A stretch of 64,000 bases of DNA from Lacipirellula parvula (GTDB lineage: Bacteria; Planctomycetota; Planctomycetia; Pirellulales; Lacipirellulaceae). Shown here piece by piece: positions 1 to 7,684 of this stretch (its first letter is position 1; each line of letters opens with the position of its first letter). The stretch is taken from assembly GCF_009177095.1 (NCBI RefSeq), contig NZ_AP021861.1:1116001-1180000 (forward strand), in the 5' to 3' direction. Made by a program: the position numbers and the translations under genes. The notes beneath the pieces are model-generated. The model worked only from the letters and a program-made list of their open reading frames with translations, was not told the origin of the DNA and made no database searches.

Positions 1-1326
1 CCACCAGCGGACGCGCATCGAGAGCCGCGTGAGGACCGGGTCGAGCAGCGGCAGCCAGACGGAGGAATCGACGGCGAAGGTGTCGGCAATCGCGGCGTCG
101 CCGCTGAGGCGGCGGGCGAATTCTGAGTTTCCGGGGGGGCGATCGAGCACGCCAACCGATTCGACGTCGGCGGCGGCGAGGCGTTCGATCAGCATCACCA
201 GTTCGTCGCCGCGGCGGGCGTCGGCGGGGTCGTACCAGACCGGCAGCTTCACCCAATTGATGGCGGCCTGCGGCAGCAGCTTCGCGAGGTCGTCGAATTT
301 GAGCGGGATCTCGTCGCCGGCGAGCGACCAGCCGAACTCGCCCCCTTCGGGACGCGCGAGCGGCGGGGCGACGACGATGTTGATCAAGTCCTGTTTGAGC
401 AACCCCTGATCGGTCGCCATCGAGACGCGGACTTTGTAGAAGCCATGCTTGCGGATCGGCGGCTTCCAGACGGTGCGGCCGGCGTAGGCGGTGCGCTCGC
501 CGCCGTTCGATTCGACGATTTCCGACGCTTTGCTGCGGCGCTCGGTGATCAGGCGGCCTTCGAACTGCACGCGGCTGCCATCGAGGCGTTGGCTGCTCGC
601 GTCGAGGAGTTCAAACAAGATGTCGGGGTCGCTGTCCATGATGCCCGAGAGGTCGCAAAGAACTTCGACCTCTTCGGGGCTGGAGTAAACGTTGAAGGCG
701 CTGTTGCTGCCGATCGTCATCCGCGGGAGTCGGCCGAGCCAGACGTTCGCGAGCGACGCTTCGCCGGAGAGGTCGGTGAGGGCGCCTGGTTCGACGACGA
801 GCGCGACGCGGGCGAGTTGCACGCGCGGGTCGGTCGGGCTGACGGGGCCTAGGTTGCAGTCGACCCAGCCGTCGGTGTTCCGGAACCATGGGCCTTCGAC
901 GGTTTCGATGACTTGCTTTTGGTCGTCGCAGAACTCGACGCGCAGCTGCACGCGGGAATGTTGCAGGCCGCGGACGCGGAGCTGCGATTCGACTTTGTAG
1001 CCGAAGGTTTCAGAGACTGATCCGCAGGGGCTGAGGAGCATCGCTCCGCCGCCGTTCACCTTGACGGTGAGGCAGTTGCCGCCGGGGGCGGTGGGGTCGG
1101 CGACGAGGCCGGCCTCGATGTACTTGGGCATGCCAGCGCCGAAGACGCGCTGCCAGCGATCGGGCCAGCGGTCGTAGTTCAGATCCCAGCCGGGGCCGAA
1201 GTCGCAAGCAAAGACCTCGACTGTGTCGGGGTGACGCGACTGGGTCGCGGTCGAGTCCTGCGGTGCCGCTTGGGTCGCAGTCGAGCCCAGAAGGGCTAGA
1301 ATCAGCAGTGAGGAAAGCGGCGACAT
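1..1326 (-). CDS. Secreted hypothetical protein, 3' part cut by window edge
   Basis: The frame is open from an ATG at 1324-1326 to the window edge, so the C-terminus is missing. The protein starts with a signal-peptide-like stretch (MSPLSSLLILALLGSTATQA). A beta-rich region that resembles carbohydrate-binding modules follows. Near the end of the visible part, a segment (NWVKLPVWYDPADARRGDEL) looks like the beginning of an alpha/beta barrel of the glycosidase kind. It is transcribed divergently from the isomerase-like gene at 1348, and the two starts are only 21 bases apart, so they must share a promoter region. The signal peptide and open frame are seen; a role in polysaccharide binding or breakdown is inference. 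I do not recognise a named family. Confidence 0.8.
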   Translation of the reverse strand, partial: MSPLSSLLILALLGSTATQAAPQDSTATQSRHPDTVEVFACDFGPGWDLNYDRWPDRWQRVFGAGMPKYIEAGLVADPTAPGGNCLTVKVNGGGAMLLSPCGSVSETFGYKVESQLRVRGLQHSRVQLRVEFCDDQKQVIETVEGPWFRNTDGWVDCNLGPVSPTDPRVQLARVALVVEPGALTDLSGEASLANVWLGRLPRMTIGSNSAFNVYSSPEEVEVLCDLSGIMDSDPDILFELLDASSQRLDGSRVQFEGRLITERRSKASEIVESNGGERTAYAGRTVWKPPIRKHGFYKVRVSMATDQGLLKQDLINIVVAPPLARPEGGEFGWSLAGDEIPLKFDDLAKLLPQAAINWVKLPVWYDPADARRGDELVMLIERLAAADVESVGVLDRPPGNSEFARRLSGDAAIADTFAVDSSVWLPLLDPVLTRLSMRVRWW

Positions 1327-1347
1327 ATCTAACCACGGGGAGCGGCA

Positions 1348-2124
1348 GTGATCGGCGTACGGATTGCCATACAGACGAAATGCCTGGCGCAGCCGCTAAG
1401 GCAAGCATTGCACATTGCGGGGAATTTGCAGGCCGAAGGGGTGCAGATCGACCTCCGTCAGGAGCTGGCCGTCGCCGAACTTTCGGACACGGCGCTCCGC
1501 CAGCTGCGGAAGATGCTGGATGATCTGAATTTGCGGGTTGGCTCGGTTTCGTTCCCGACGCGGCGGAGCTACGGCAATCCGGAGCAACTTGAGCGGCGGA
1601 TCGAGGCAACCGTGGCCGCGATGCATGGCGCTGGGCGGCTCGGCTGCCGGGTGATCGTGCTGACGCTGGGCCCCTGCCCTGCTCCGGAGTCGGCCGAGCG
1701 GGCGACGCTGCTCGAGGCGCTGGGGACGCTGGCCGTGCAAGGAAATCGGCTGGGGGTGGAGATTGCTCTCGCGTCGACGGCACCGGCGGAAGAGCTACAG
1801 AACCTGCTGGGCGAGTTGCCGGAGGGGGCGATCGGGCTCGACCTTAATCCGGCGGACCTGGTGCTGGCCGGGCAGTCGCCGCGGGAGTTTGCCGAGCGGC
1901 TGGGCAAGCACGTGGTGCACCTCGCGGCGAACGATGCGGTGCGCGGGTTTGGTTCGACCGGCGGCGGCGAGGTGGAGCTAGGCCGCGGAGCGGCGGACTT
2001 TCCGGAGCTGCTTGGGATGCTTGAAGAGTACGGCTACCGCGGGTGGGCGACGATCGAGCGGCGACAGTCGCGGCATCCGGTGGCGGATGTGGAGAACGCG
2101 GTGGCGTTTTTGCGGGCGCTGTGA
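1348..2124 (+). CDS. Sugar phosphate isomerase/epimerase-like TIM-barrel protein
   Basis: This 258-residue protein has the pattern of the xylose isomerase-like TIM barrel (AP endonuclease 2) superfamily: an early alternation of strands and helices, a mid-protein ELPEGAIGLDLNPADLVLAG segment, a metal-site-like VVHLAANDA strand, and a C-terminal GYRGWATIERR followed by ENAVAFLRAL, typical of the last helix. It starts with GTG at 1348; I see no in-frame ATG nearby that would keep the first strand (GVRIAIQTK). Family members isomerise or epimerise sugars or sugar phosphates using a divalent metal. The substrate cannot be read from the sequence. It is divergent from the secreted protein at 1326. 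Fold confidence is high and function confidence is low. Confidence 0.8.
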   Translation: MIGVRIAIQTKCLAQPLRQALHIAGNLQAEGVQIDLRQELAVAELSDTALRQLRKMLDDLNLRVGSVSFPTRRSYGNPEQLERRIEATVAAMHGAGRLGCRVIVLTLGPCPAPESAERATLLEALGTLAVQGNRLGVEIALASTAPAEELQNLLGELPEGAIGLDLNPADLVLAGQSPREFAERLGKHVVHLAANDAVRGFGSTGGGEVELGRGAADFPELLGMLEEYGYRGWATIERRQSRHPVADVENAVAFLRAL

Positions 2125-2167
2125 AGTGTGCGCGCGAGCGTTCGGGTTACGCGCACGGGATGGAGGC

Positions 2168-2200
2168 CGCATTGGACTGGTCGCTTAAGCGACCAGTCCG
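2168..2200. repeat. Palindromic repeat A, copy 1
   Basis: A 33-base unit holding a perfect 26-base palindrome at 2174-2199 (half-site GGACTGGTCGCTT followed by its reverse complement). An identical 33-base copy lies at 2716-2748, so this is a dispersed element and not just a terminator. It lies 44 bases after the TIM-barrel gene. Confidence 0.9.
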
Positions 2201-2344
2201 AAGTTCGTTTGGGGCGCCGATCGTAGGGGAGGCGCCGAGCAGCGCAGCACGGTTCGCGCGATGGCGCGAGCGGCTGGGGATCCGGCACGGAGCAGAAGGC
2301 GACGCGTGCGGAAACGAGACGGCAGTGACCCTGGGTACGCCAGA

Positions 2345-2434
2345 CTACTTCTTGCGATGGCGGATCTTGGCGCGCATCCGTCGCTTCTTGCGACCTTGCT
2401 TCCGCCGACCCTTGCCCGACTTCTTAGTACCCAA
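2345..2434 (-). CDS. 29-residue very basic protein (possible AURKAIP1/COX24-like small ribosomal protein)
   Basis: A short frame starts with TTG at 2432-2434 and ends with TAG at 2345-2347. The peptide begins MGTKKSGKGRRKQGRKKRRM and ends RAKIRHRKK; about two thirds of its residues are Lys or Arg. A GGAG Shine-Dalgarno-like sequence lies seven bases upstream of the TTG, which decides the start. The composition and the KKRRMR...RHRKK pattern recall the AURKAIP1/COX24 family, whose members include very small, late-found bacterial ribosomal proteins. That assignment is inference from pattern, without alignment. The gene lies next to tRNA-Val on the same strand, which fits a translation role. The alternative is a chance basic frame, but the ribosome site and composition argue against that. 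Confidence 0.55.
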   Translation of the reverse strand: MGTKKSGKGRRKQGRKKRRMRAKIRHRKK

Positions 2435-2451
2435 AGGAAAGCTCCGATTCG

Positions 2452-2510
2452 TAGGTCAGGCGCGAGGCCTGACAGAATGAGGTGTGCGTCGGGCCTGGAG
2501 GCCTGACCTA
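2452..2510. repeat. Inverted repeat with two self-complementary arms (family B)
   Basis: Outer arms TAGGTCAGGC (2452-2461) and GCCTGACCTA (2501-2510) pair with each other. Each arm also extends into its own hairpin: GTCAGGC-gcgag-GCCTGAC on the left, and a GTCGGGC...GCCTGAC hairpin on the right. It sits between the small basic gene and tRNA-Val. Confidence 0.8.
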
Positions 2511-2514
2511 ACAG

Positions 2515-2588
2515 TGGGCGATGAAGGGCTCGAACCTTCGACCCCCAGCTTGTCGAGCTGGTGCTCTAGCCAACTGAGCTAATCGCCC
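2515..2588 (-). tRNA. tRNA-Val (GAC)
   Basis: The reverse strand folds as a complete cloverleaf: acceptor GGGCGAT/ATCGCCC, D arm GCTC/GAGC, anticodon stem CCAGC/GCTGG, T arm GAAGG/CCTTC with loop TTCGAGC, and discriminator A. The seven-base anticodon loop is TCGACAA, giving anticodon GAC (valine). The body resembles E. coli tRNA-Val closely. Position 33, nearly always U, reads as C here. CCA is not encoded. Confidence 0.92.
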
Positions 2589-2715
2589 TGAACCCCGCCG
2601 CTTCGCAGCAGCTGGGTGCAAGTCCCGAATTTTAGCACGCGATCGCGGAGGGCGAAAGGGTGGTCGGGGGGCGGGGGTTTTAAGTTTTTTGGGAACGGTT
2701 TAAACGGGATGGGGG

Positions 2716-2748
2716 CGCATTGGACTGGTCGCTTAAGCGACCAGTCCG
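2716..2748. repeat. Palindromic repeat A, copy 2
   Basis: Exact 33-base repeat of 2168-2200, with the 26-base perfect palindrome at 2722-2747. The two copies bracket the small basic gene and tRNA-Val. Confidence 0.9.
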
Positions 2749-2785
2749 TGGGGGCGTGCCGATCGTTGGGAGCTGGCGGCGTGGC

Positions 2786-2814
2786 TGGACAGCGGTTGTT
2801 TTTGGTCCTAGAAT
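2786..2814 (+). promoter_or_regulatory. Sigma-70-type promoter for tRNA-Ala
   Basis: TGGACA at 2786-2791 and TAGAAT at 2809-2814 are separated by 17 bases. Transcription would begin about five bases before the tRNA-Ala gene. Each hexamer differs from consensus at one position. Confidence 0.6.
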
Positions 2815-2825
2815 TCGGGTCTCAT

Positions 2826-2898
2826 GGGGCGGTAGCTCAGTTGGGAGAGCGCTGCGTTCGCAATGCAGAGGTCGAGGGTTCGACTCCCTTTCGCTCCA
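2826..2898 (+). tRNA. tRNA-Ala (CGC)
   Basis: Complete cloverleaf: acceptor GGGGCGG/TCGCTCC containing the G3:U70 pair that is the alanine identity element, D arm GCTC/GAGC, anticodon stem CTGCG/TGCAG with loop TTCGCAA (anticodon CGC), T arm GAGGG/CCCTT, discriminator A. CCA is not encoded. It reads codon GCG, common in this GC-rich genome. Confidence 0.95.
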
Positions 2899-3310
2899 CT
2901 TTTTCTTTCGGGTCGTTCGCTGATCCGATCAACCTTGCTTGGCAAGAGTTTCTGGCGGGTGCCGACGTTTGGCAGGCTGCGATCTATCAAAAGTCACAAA
3001 CGGTGTGCGCCGTTTTCGGCTCGGCTAAGAGAAATCCGCATCCTGCCGTGGCCGATCGCCACCGGTCCAAGAGCTTCAGGGGGCAGGCGCCTAGTTGTAC
3101 ACGCGGACGCGCCAAGAAATGACGGCAGCACTATTCGAATAGCCGGGGAGCGCAGATCGCAATACGCTCTCTATGCAATTGAATTTATTGGGATTACAAA
3201 CTGCTACTTCGAGGACCGCAACTTCTAGGACCGTTTTAAGGCCCAGGAATTGTAGTCCGGCAAGCTCGCATAGCGTGAAAGCTGCGCGGTGGCCAGGTGG
3301 CATCGCTCAA
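2899..3310. other. Non-coding stretch after tRNA-Ala
   Basis: No convincing gene, RNA or paired repeat is visible. Base composition is lower in GC than in the surrounding genes. A short imperfect direct repeat (ACTTCGAGGACCGCA, then ACTTCTAGGACCG) lies near 3205-3235. Confidence 0.5.
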
Positions 3311-3499
3311 ATGGTCCGACACGACAGGCTAGGTATGATCGCTAAGCTCCTGCCCCCAACGATCGTGGTTCTCGGAATACCAATCCTCATGACGACGACC
3401 AGCATCGGGCTGTACCGATCCGCCCTCGTCTCCGTCGTCGTTGCCTTCGCCGTGCTCTTCTTGTTGGGGCGCTACACGAAGGGCCCGGGCGCGGCGTGA
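3311..3499 (+). CDS. Possible small two-helix membrane protein
   Basis: A 62-residue frame starts at ATG 3311 (alternative ATG at 3335). After a short basic N-terminus it has two hydrophobic stretches: LLPPTIVVLGIPILM, and SALVSVVVAFAVLFLLG. It ends with RYTKGPGAA. That layout is typical of small inner-membrane proteins. There is no strong ribosome site and I do not recognise the family. The frame is open further upstream, but that part lacks coding character. It converges on the PEP-CTERM gene ending at 3588. It could be a chance frame, so confidence is low. Confidence 0.35.
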   Translation: MVRHDRLGMIAKLLPPTIVVLGIPILMTTTSIGLYRSALVSVVVAFAVLFLLGRYTKGPGAA

Positions 3500-3587
3500 C
3501 TTGTGGCGATGCCGCGTTGGCGGTTCGCCGTTTTTTGAAAAAATCCGCGCACGAACAGTGGCGGTGTTCCGCTGAGCTGAAGGCGGT

Positions 3588-4628
3588 TCAGCGCCTTGTG
3601 CGATGAAGCCAGACGCCGGCGAGCGAAGCGGCGAGCAGTTGGACGGCGGCGGTTGGTTCGGGAACCGCACCCGACGTCGCGGCGAGGCTTGCCCCGGCGC
3701 TGCGTTGCCAGATGAGGAAGTCGGCGCCGTCGGTGACGCCGTCGGCGTTGGCGTCGGAGAGGCGGTTCTGGCCGAAGTCGGCCTGCCATTTGGTTAAGTC
3801 GAGGTCGTCGACGACGCCATCGTTGTTGAAGTCGCCCGGGAGCAGCGGGAGGTAGGCGAAGTCGTTGACGACGACTTCGACCGGCTGGTCGCCGGCGGGC
3901 GCGGTGCTTTGGAAGAGCCACAGGTTGAAGCGAAAGTTCTCGGCGCCGGGCGTGGGGACGCGGCGGGAGGTTCCGTTGGCGACGTAGACGTAGTGGTGGA
4001 GCACCGACTCCGCGGGGAAATCGGTCGGCGAGTAGTGGCCGCGGAGGGAATAGAACTCGACCTTGCCTGGCGACCAGATGAAGAAACGCGTCAGCGCGGC
4101 GTCTTCGCTCAAATCGGGGAGCGTGATCCGCTTCAAGTTGTTGGCGAGATAGTAGGGCTGGACGACGACTTGCGAGCTGGTGGGATCGGCGGCGTTGCCC
4201 CAGCGTCCGTCTTCGAAATCGATTTCACGGTTGGGGTTGTCGGGAATGGTGTCGCCGCCGGCGGTATCCCAGGTGAAGGCGCCGAAAGTGGCGTTCGCAT
4301 TGAGTATGTCTTGCCGGCTGGTGGTCTGGAACATGTACGTTCCGTAGCCGAAGCTCTCGTTGAGAATCACCTCCGTCGAGTACCAGAGCGAACCGGTTTT
4401 GCGAATCGTCAGGTGGAGGCCCGCCGCGTCCGACCAGACGTTGTTCGGGCTGGCGGAGAAGCGATTGGGGCCGGGGCCGACGGGGCTGTTCGACTGCTTG
4501 ATCGTCCAGGTACGCCCGGCGAATTGCAGCGTGGCGCCGCGGCTCACGCTCTCGGTCTTGACGAACAGACCGAGAGCGACGACCGCGGTGAGCAGGGCGA
4601 GCGAGCGGAGGGCAAACTTGCGAGACAC
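3588..4628 (-). CDS. GH16-like/concanavalin-fold secreted protein with dockerin-like repeats and PEP-CTERM
   Basis: A 346-residue protein starting with GTG at 4626-4628; the frame is open upstream, but the signal peptide (SRKFALRSLALLTAVVALG) fixes this start. The middle part resembles laminarinase-type beta-sandwich proteins. It holds EIDFE at about residues 135-139, which matches the ExDxE/ExDxxE catalytic pattern of glycoside hydrolase family 16. Around residues 283-330 are two EF-hand-like dockerin repeats (GDFNNDGVVDDLDL, then DANADGVTDGADFLIWQR). It ends with VPEP, a hydrophobic segment and HRTRR, a PEP-CTERM signal for exosortase-dependent surface anchoring. It follows the gene at 4682 by 53 bases on the same strand, likely in one transcript. 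Activity on beta-glucans or related polymers is inference. Confidence 0.85.
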   Translation of the reverse strand: MSRKFALRSLALLTAVVALGLFVKTESVSRGATLQFAGRTWTIKQSNSPVGPGPNRFSASPNNVWSDAAGLHLTIRKTGSLWYSTEVILNESFGYGTYMFQTTSRQDILNANATFGAFTWDTAGGDTIPDNPNREIDFEDGRWGNAADPTSSQVVVQPYYLANNLKRITLPDLSEDAALTRFFIWSPGKVEFYSLRGHYSPTDFPAESVLHHYVYVANGTSRRVPTPGAENFRFNLWLFQSTAPAGDQPVEVVVNDFAYLPLLPGDFNNDGVVDDLDLTKWQADFGQNRLSDANADGVTDGADFLIWQRSAGASLAATSGAVPEPTAAVQLLAASLAGVWLHRTRR

Positions 4629-4681
4629 GTCGGCTCCGGCGAAGGGACTGGCTGAGAGTTCTAACGAGGCAACGCGAACGC

Positions 4682-5536
4682 TTAACGGCTGGCGCGCCGT
4701 CGGCGAACCAGGGCGGTGAGACCAATTGCCGCGAGGAGTCCTGCGGCGGGTTCCGGAACCGCGGCGACGGCGGCGACGGCGGCGACGCTTCCCACTGTTC
4801 CGAATTTTGCCTTCCAAATCGCCAGGTCGGCGGCGTTGACGGAGCCGCTGCCGTTGGCGTCGCCCTGAGCCAGCGTCGCGCCGCTGCCGAAGTTGCGCTG
4901 CCAAATGAGGAAGTCGGCTCCGTTGACGATGTTGTCGTTATTAAAGTCGGCGTCTTCGACCACCGGCGCCAGGCCGGTGATTTGATCGTAGTCTAACCGC
5001 GCCAATCCCGTGCCGTTCGAGTTGTAGACGACGAGCTTGATGCGAATGTTGGCCAAGTCGGCGAGCGTCGGCGTTCCCTGATCGAGCGTGCTGATAAATT
5101 GGCTGAAGGGGACGGAAAACGTTTGGTAGACGTCGGTCATCGTATGCTTCGGCGCGAAGAATTCTTCCTCGGTCTCGTCCTCGCCGGTGGCGACGATGAT
5201 GTCGAGCTCTCGAACGCCTACGAAGGGATCGAAGCCGGGGACGTCGACGAATCGCGCGTCGACCGAGAGGCCGCTGTAAGTGGATAGGTTGAGGGCGCCC
5301 GGCGAAGCGTCGACGATGCCGAAGTTACCCGCATCGGGGACGCTGAAGTCGCCCGAGTGATAGCGTCCGAAGCCGGAGCTGCCGTCGATCGGTCCTTTGT
5401 CGGTGGTGATGGCTCCGTAGGATCCCCAGCCTTGCTCGTCGGTTTCGAAGTCGAACAGCACGGTTTGCGCGCTGGCAGACCGGGCGGCGAGCAGCAAGCC
5501 AACCAGCGTGACGCCGCAGAGGAAGATTCTTCTCAT
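4682..5536 (-). CDS. Secreted PEP-CTERM protein with dockerin-like repeats
   Basis: A 284-residue protein starting at ATG 5534-5536 with a clear signal peptide (MRRIFLCGVTLVGLLLAARS...ASAQ). The middle part is a beta-rich domain beginning TVLFDFETDEQGWGS, a style common in carbohydrate-binding or laminin-G-like jelly rolls. Dockerin-like repeats follow (DADFNNDNIVNGADFLIWQR, then GDANGSGSVNAADLAIW). The end is a PEP-CTERM signal: PEP, a hydrophobic helix, and RRRRASR. It lies 49 bases upstream of the phosphatase gene end (5586) and just before the GH16-like gene, all on the minus strand. I infer a cell-surface or matrix-binding role; no catalytic residues are recognisable. Confidence 0.85.
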   Translation of the reverse strand: MRRIFLCGVTLVGLLLAARSASAQTVLFDFETDEQGWGSYGAITTDKGPIDGSSGFGRYHSGDFSVPDAGNFGIVDASPGALNLSTYSGLSVDARFVDVPGFDPFVGVRELDIIVATGEDETEEEFFAPKHTMTDVYQTFSVPFSQFISTLDQGTPTLADLANIRIKLVVYNSNGTGLARLDYDQITGLAPVVEDADFNNDNIVNGADFLIWQRNFGSGATLAQGDANGSGSVNAADLAIWKAKFGTVGSVAAVAAVAAVPEPAAGLLAAIGLTALVRRRRASR

Positions 5537-5585
5537 GGTTCGTCCGTATGAAATGGGGAGCAAGGGAGCGGGAGGGCGGCGGCAC

Positions 5586-7592
5586 TCAGCGCCGGCCGAC
5601 GACGAATTCGGGAGGTTGCGGGTTCGACGACGCTTGGGAGCGGGCTCGGTGCTGCGCCGCTCGGGCGGGGTTTCGCAAGCGGTACAGCGCGGCGAGACGG
5701 TCGTGCATGGTTTGCGGTTCAAATCCCATGCCCAACGCGGTTTCGTACGCGGCAATCGCCTCGGCGTCGCGGCCGGCGCCGCTTAGCCCTTCGCCGAGGT
5801 GAAAATGAGCGGCGGGAAAGAAATGGGTCAGCTCCACGGCGCTGAGGGCCTGCTCGACGGCGGCGGGGAAGTCGTTGCGGCGGAGCGAGAGTTGCGCCAG
5901 GCCGTCGAGCGCCACTGAACTTTCGGGGAGCAGTTCGAGGGCGCGGCGGAAGGCTGCTTCGGCTTCGTTCCAGGCGCTAGTCGACAGGAAGAGTTGGCCC
6001 AGTTGATTGTAGAGGCCGGCGTCGGGGAGCGATGCGGCGGCGAGCGTGCGGGCGATCGCCTGTGCGTCGCCGAGGCGCTCTTCGCCGATGGCGAGCGAGG
6101 CTTCCAGCAGCTGTCCGTGCGGCGAGTGACGGAGCCCCGGCGGAAGCTTCTCGATCGCCTCGTGGCAGGCGTCCCATTGGCTCAAGCGGAGGCGGCAGGA
6201 GGCGACCTGAAACTGAAAGCCCGGTTCGTCGGGGTGGGCTGCGGCGAGTTCTTGCCAGAGTGGGAGCGCATTGGCGACGCGGCGGCTGGAAGCGACGGCG
6301 ACGGCGCGATTGATGCGTGCGTCTTTGATGGCTTGCTCGCACTCCGCGCGGCCATCCTCGTTTGCCGCGGAGAGGTAGCCGAGGTCGATGAGTTGCCGCA
6401 TCACCAGCGCCGAGGCGACAGGATCGTCGCGGAACTCTTCACGATGCATCCCGGCGTCGCTGGCGTCGGGTTCCCACGATTCGACGTAGTCGACGGTTGG
6501 CGGCTCCGTGCAGATTTCGAGCCACGGGCGGCCGTCCATATCGTTGCCGATGGGGAGGCCGAGCAGCGCGAGGACCGTGGGCGTGACGTCGAGCAGCGTG
6601 GCGCCGTGGAGGGCGCCGCCGCGGCGAATGCCAGGGCCGTGGATGCAGGCGACGCCGAACTCGCGGTGCCAGGTTTCCGGATGCTGCCAGGCGTCGGCGC
6701 CGGGCCGCCGTTCGGAATGGTGGAAGCCGTGATCGCTAACGAGGACGACGGTCGTCTCGGGGCCCGCGTAAGCGAGCAGCGATTCGAGCATCATGTCGTG
6801 GAAGCGGTAGCAACTGGCGACGGCGTCGCCGTAGATGGCTGCGTCGCGCTCGCTGACGCCCCCCACATGCGGCGGATGGTACGGCATGAAGTGGTGGCCG
6901 AACTCGTCGATGGCGGAGTAGTAAACCGCCATGAAGTCCCAGTCGTCTTGGTGGGCGAGTTGGCAAGCTGCGGCGTGAACGGTCGAGGTCCGGGCAACGA
7001 TGCCGGCGAGCTTTGCCAAGCGATCATCGTGTTCTTGGTCGATCTCGGCGGCGCGGGGGACGAAGGGGAGCAGCGCCGCAGCGTCTAGATCGCGCGGCGA
7101 CACGATGAATGGCGCCAACCGCTCGGCGAGGGAAGCGGGGTGAACCGTGCCGGCGGGAAGTTGCGCGCCGTCTTGCCAAGCGGCCGATTGTGCGGCGTAG
7201 CGATCGCTGACGATCGAGCCGCGGATCGGTTCGGCTGGGTGGCTGGCGAACCAGGAGACGACGTTGGAGGTGAGCCCCGCTTGCGTGAGGATGTTCCAGA
7301 TCGCCTTGCAGGTACGGCTCGTGCTGGCGACGGGGCGAATGCCGGAGAGATCGGGCAGCGGTTCGACGAAACTGCAGATGCCATGCTTGTCGGCGCGTTT
7401 GCCGGTGGCGATGGAATTCCAGAGCATCGGCGAGAGCATCGGTTGGATGGTCGCCAGATTGCCGCTGACGCCGCCGTCGATCAGGCGAGCGAGCGTCGGC
7501 AACTTGCCTTCCGCGAGCAGCGGGCGAATCACTTTCCAATCGGCGGCGTCCCAGCCGATTAGCAGGACGCGCTTGGCTAGTCGGTTGCTCAT
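5586..7592 (-). CDS. Type I phosphodiesterase/alkaline phosphatase superfamily protein fused to TPR repeats
   Basis: A 668-residue protein. The N-terminal half is a nucleotide pyrophosphatase/phosphodiesterase-type domain. Metal ligands are suggested by GWDAADW (residues 13-19), the nucleophile region LWNSIATGKRADKHG (about 58-71), and later a VSDHGFHHSERRPG motif. From roughly residue 430 to 650 the sequence is helical with a TPR pattern (WNEAEAAFRRALELLPESSV, AIAAYETALGMGF). No signal peptide is visible, so it probably acts in the cytoplasm. Family members hydrolyse phosphate mono- or diesters; the substrate is unknown. The fusion with TPRs recurs in planctomycetes and suggests a protein partner. 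It is in line with the neighbouring minus-strand PEP-CTERM genes. Confidence 0.85.
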   Translation of the reverse strand: MSNRLAKRVLLIGWDAADWKVIRPLLAEGKLPTLARLIDGGVSGNLATIQPMLSPMLWNSIATGKRADKHGICSFVEPLPDLSGIRPVASTSRTCKAIWNILTQAGLTSNVVSWFASHPAEPIRGSIVSDRYAAQSAAWQDGAQLPAGTVHPASLAERLAPFIVSPRDLDAAALLPFVPRAAEIDQEHDDRLAKLAGIVARTSTVHAAACQLAHQDDWDFMAVYYSAIDEFGHHFMPYHPPHVGGVSERDAAIYGDAVASCYRFHDMMLESLLAYAGPETTVVLVSDHGFHHSERRPGADAWQHPETWHREFGVACIHGPGIRRGGALHGATLLDVTPTVLALLGLPIGNDMDGRPWLEICTEPPTVDYVESWEPDASDAGMHREEFRDDPVASALVMRQLIDLGYLSAANEDGRAECEQAIKDARINRAVAVASSRRVANALPLWQELAAAHPDEPGFQFQVASCRLRLSQWDACHEAIEKLPPGLRHSPHGQLLEASLAIGEERLGDAQAIARTLAAASLPDAGLYNQLGQLFLSTSAWNEAEAAFRRALELLPESSVALDGLAQLSLRRNDFPAAVEQALSAVELTHFFPAAHFHLGEGLSGAGRDAEAIAAYETALGMGFEPQTMHDRLAALYRLRNPARAAQHRARSQASSNPQPPEFVVGRR

Positions 7593-7684
7593 GCGACGAT
7601 CGCGGCGGCGTTAGCGCACAGTGGATGTCCGGCTGCTTCCCCTTTTGAGGAGAAGGAGCCGCAAGAAGTGGATTTCCTGAACCT

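Noticed and set aside
2174-2199. Palindrome A as a simple transcription terminator
   Set aside because: There is no T tract, and an exact second copy of the flanking bases exists 548 bases away, which points to a dispersed element.
3909-7088. Long plus-strand frames opposite the PEP-CTERM and phosphatase genes
   Set aside because: They are mirror frames caused by high GC at third positions; the minus-strand genes have signal peptides, motifs and sorting signals.
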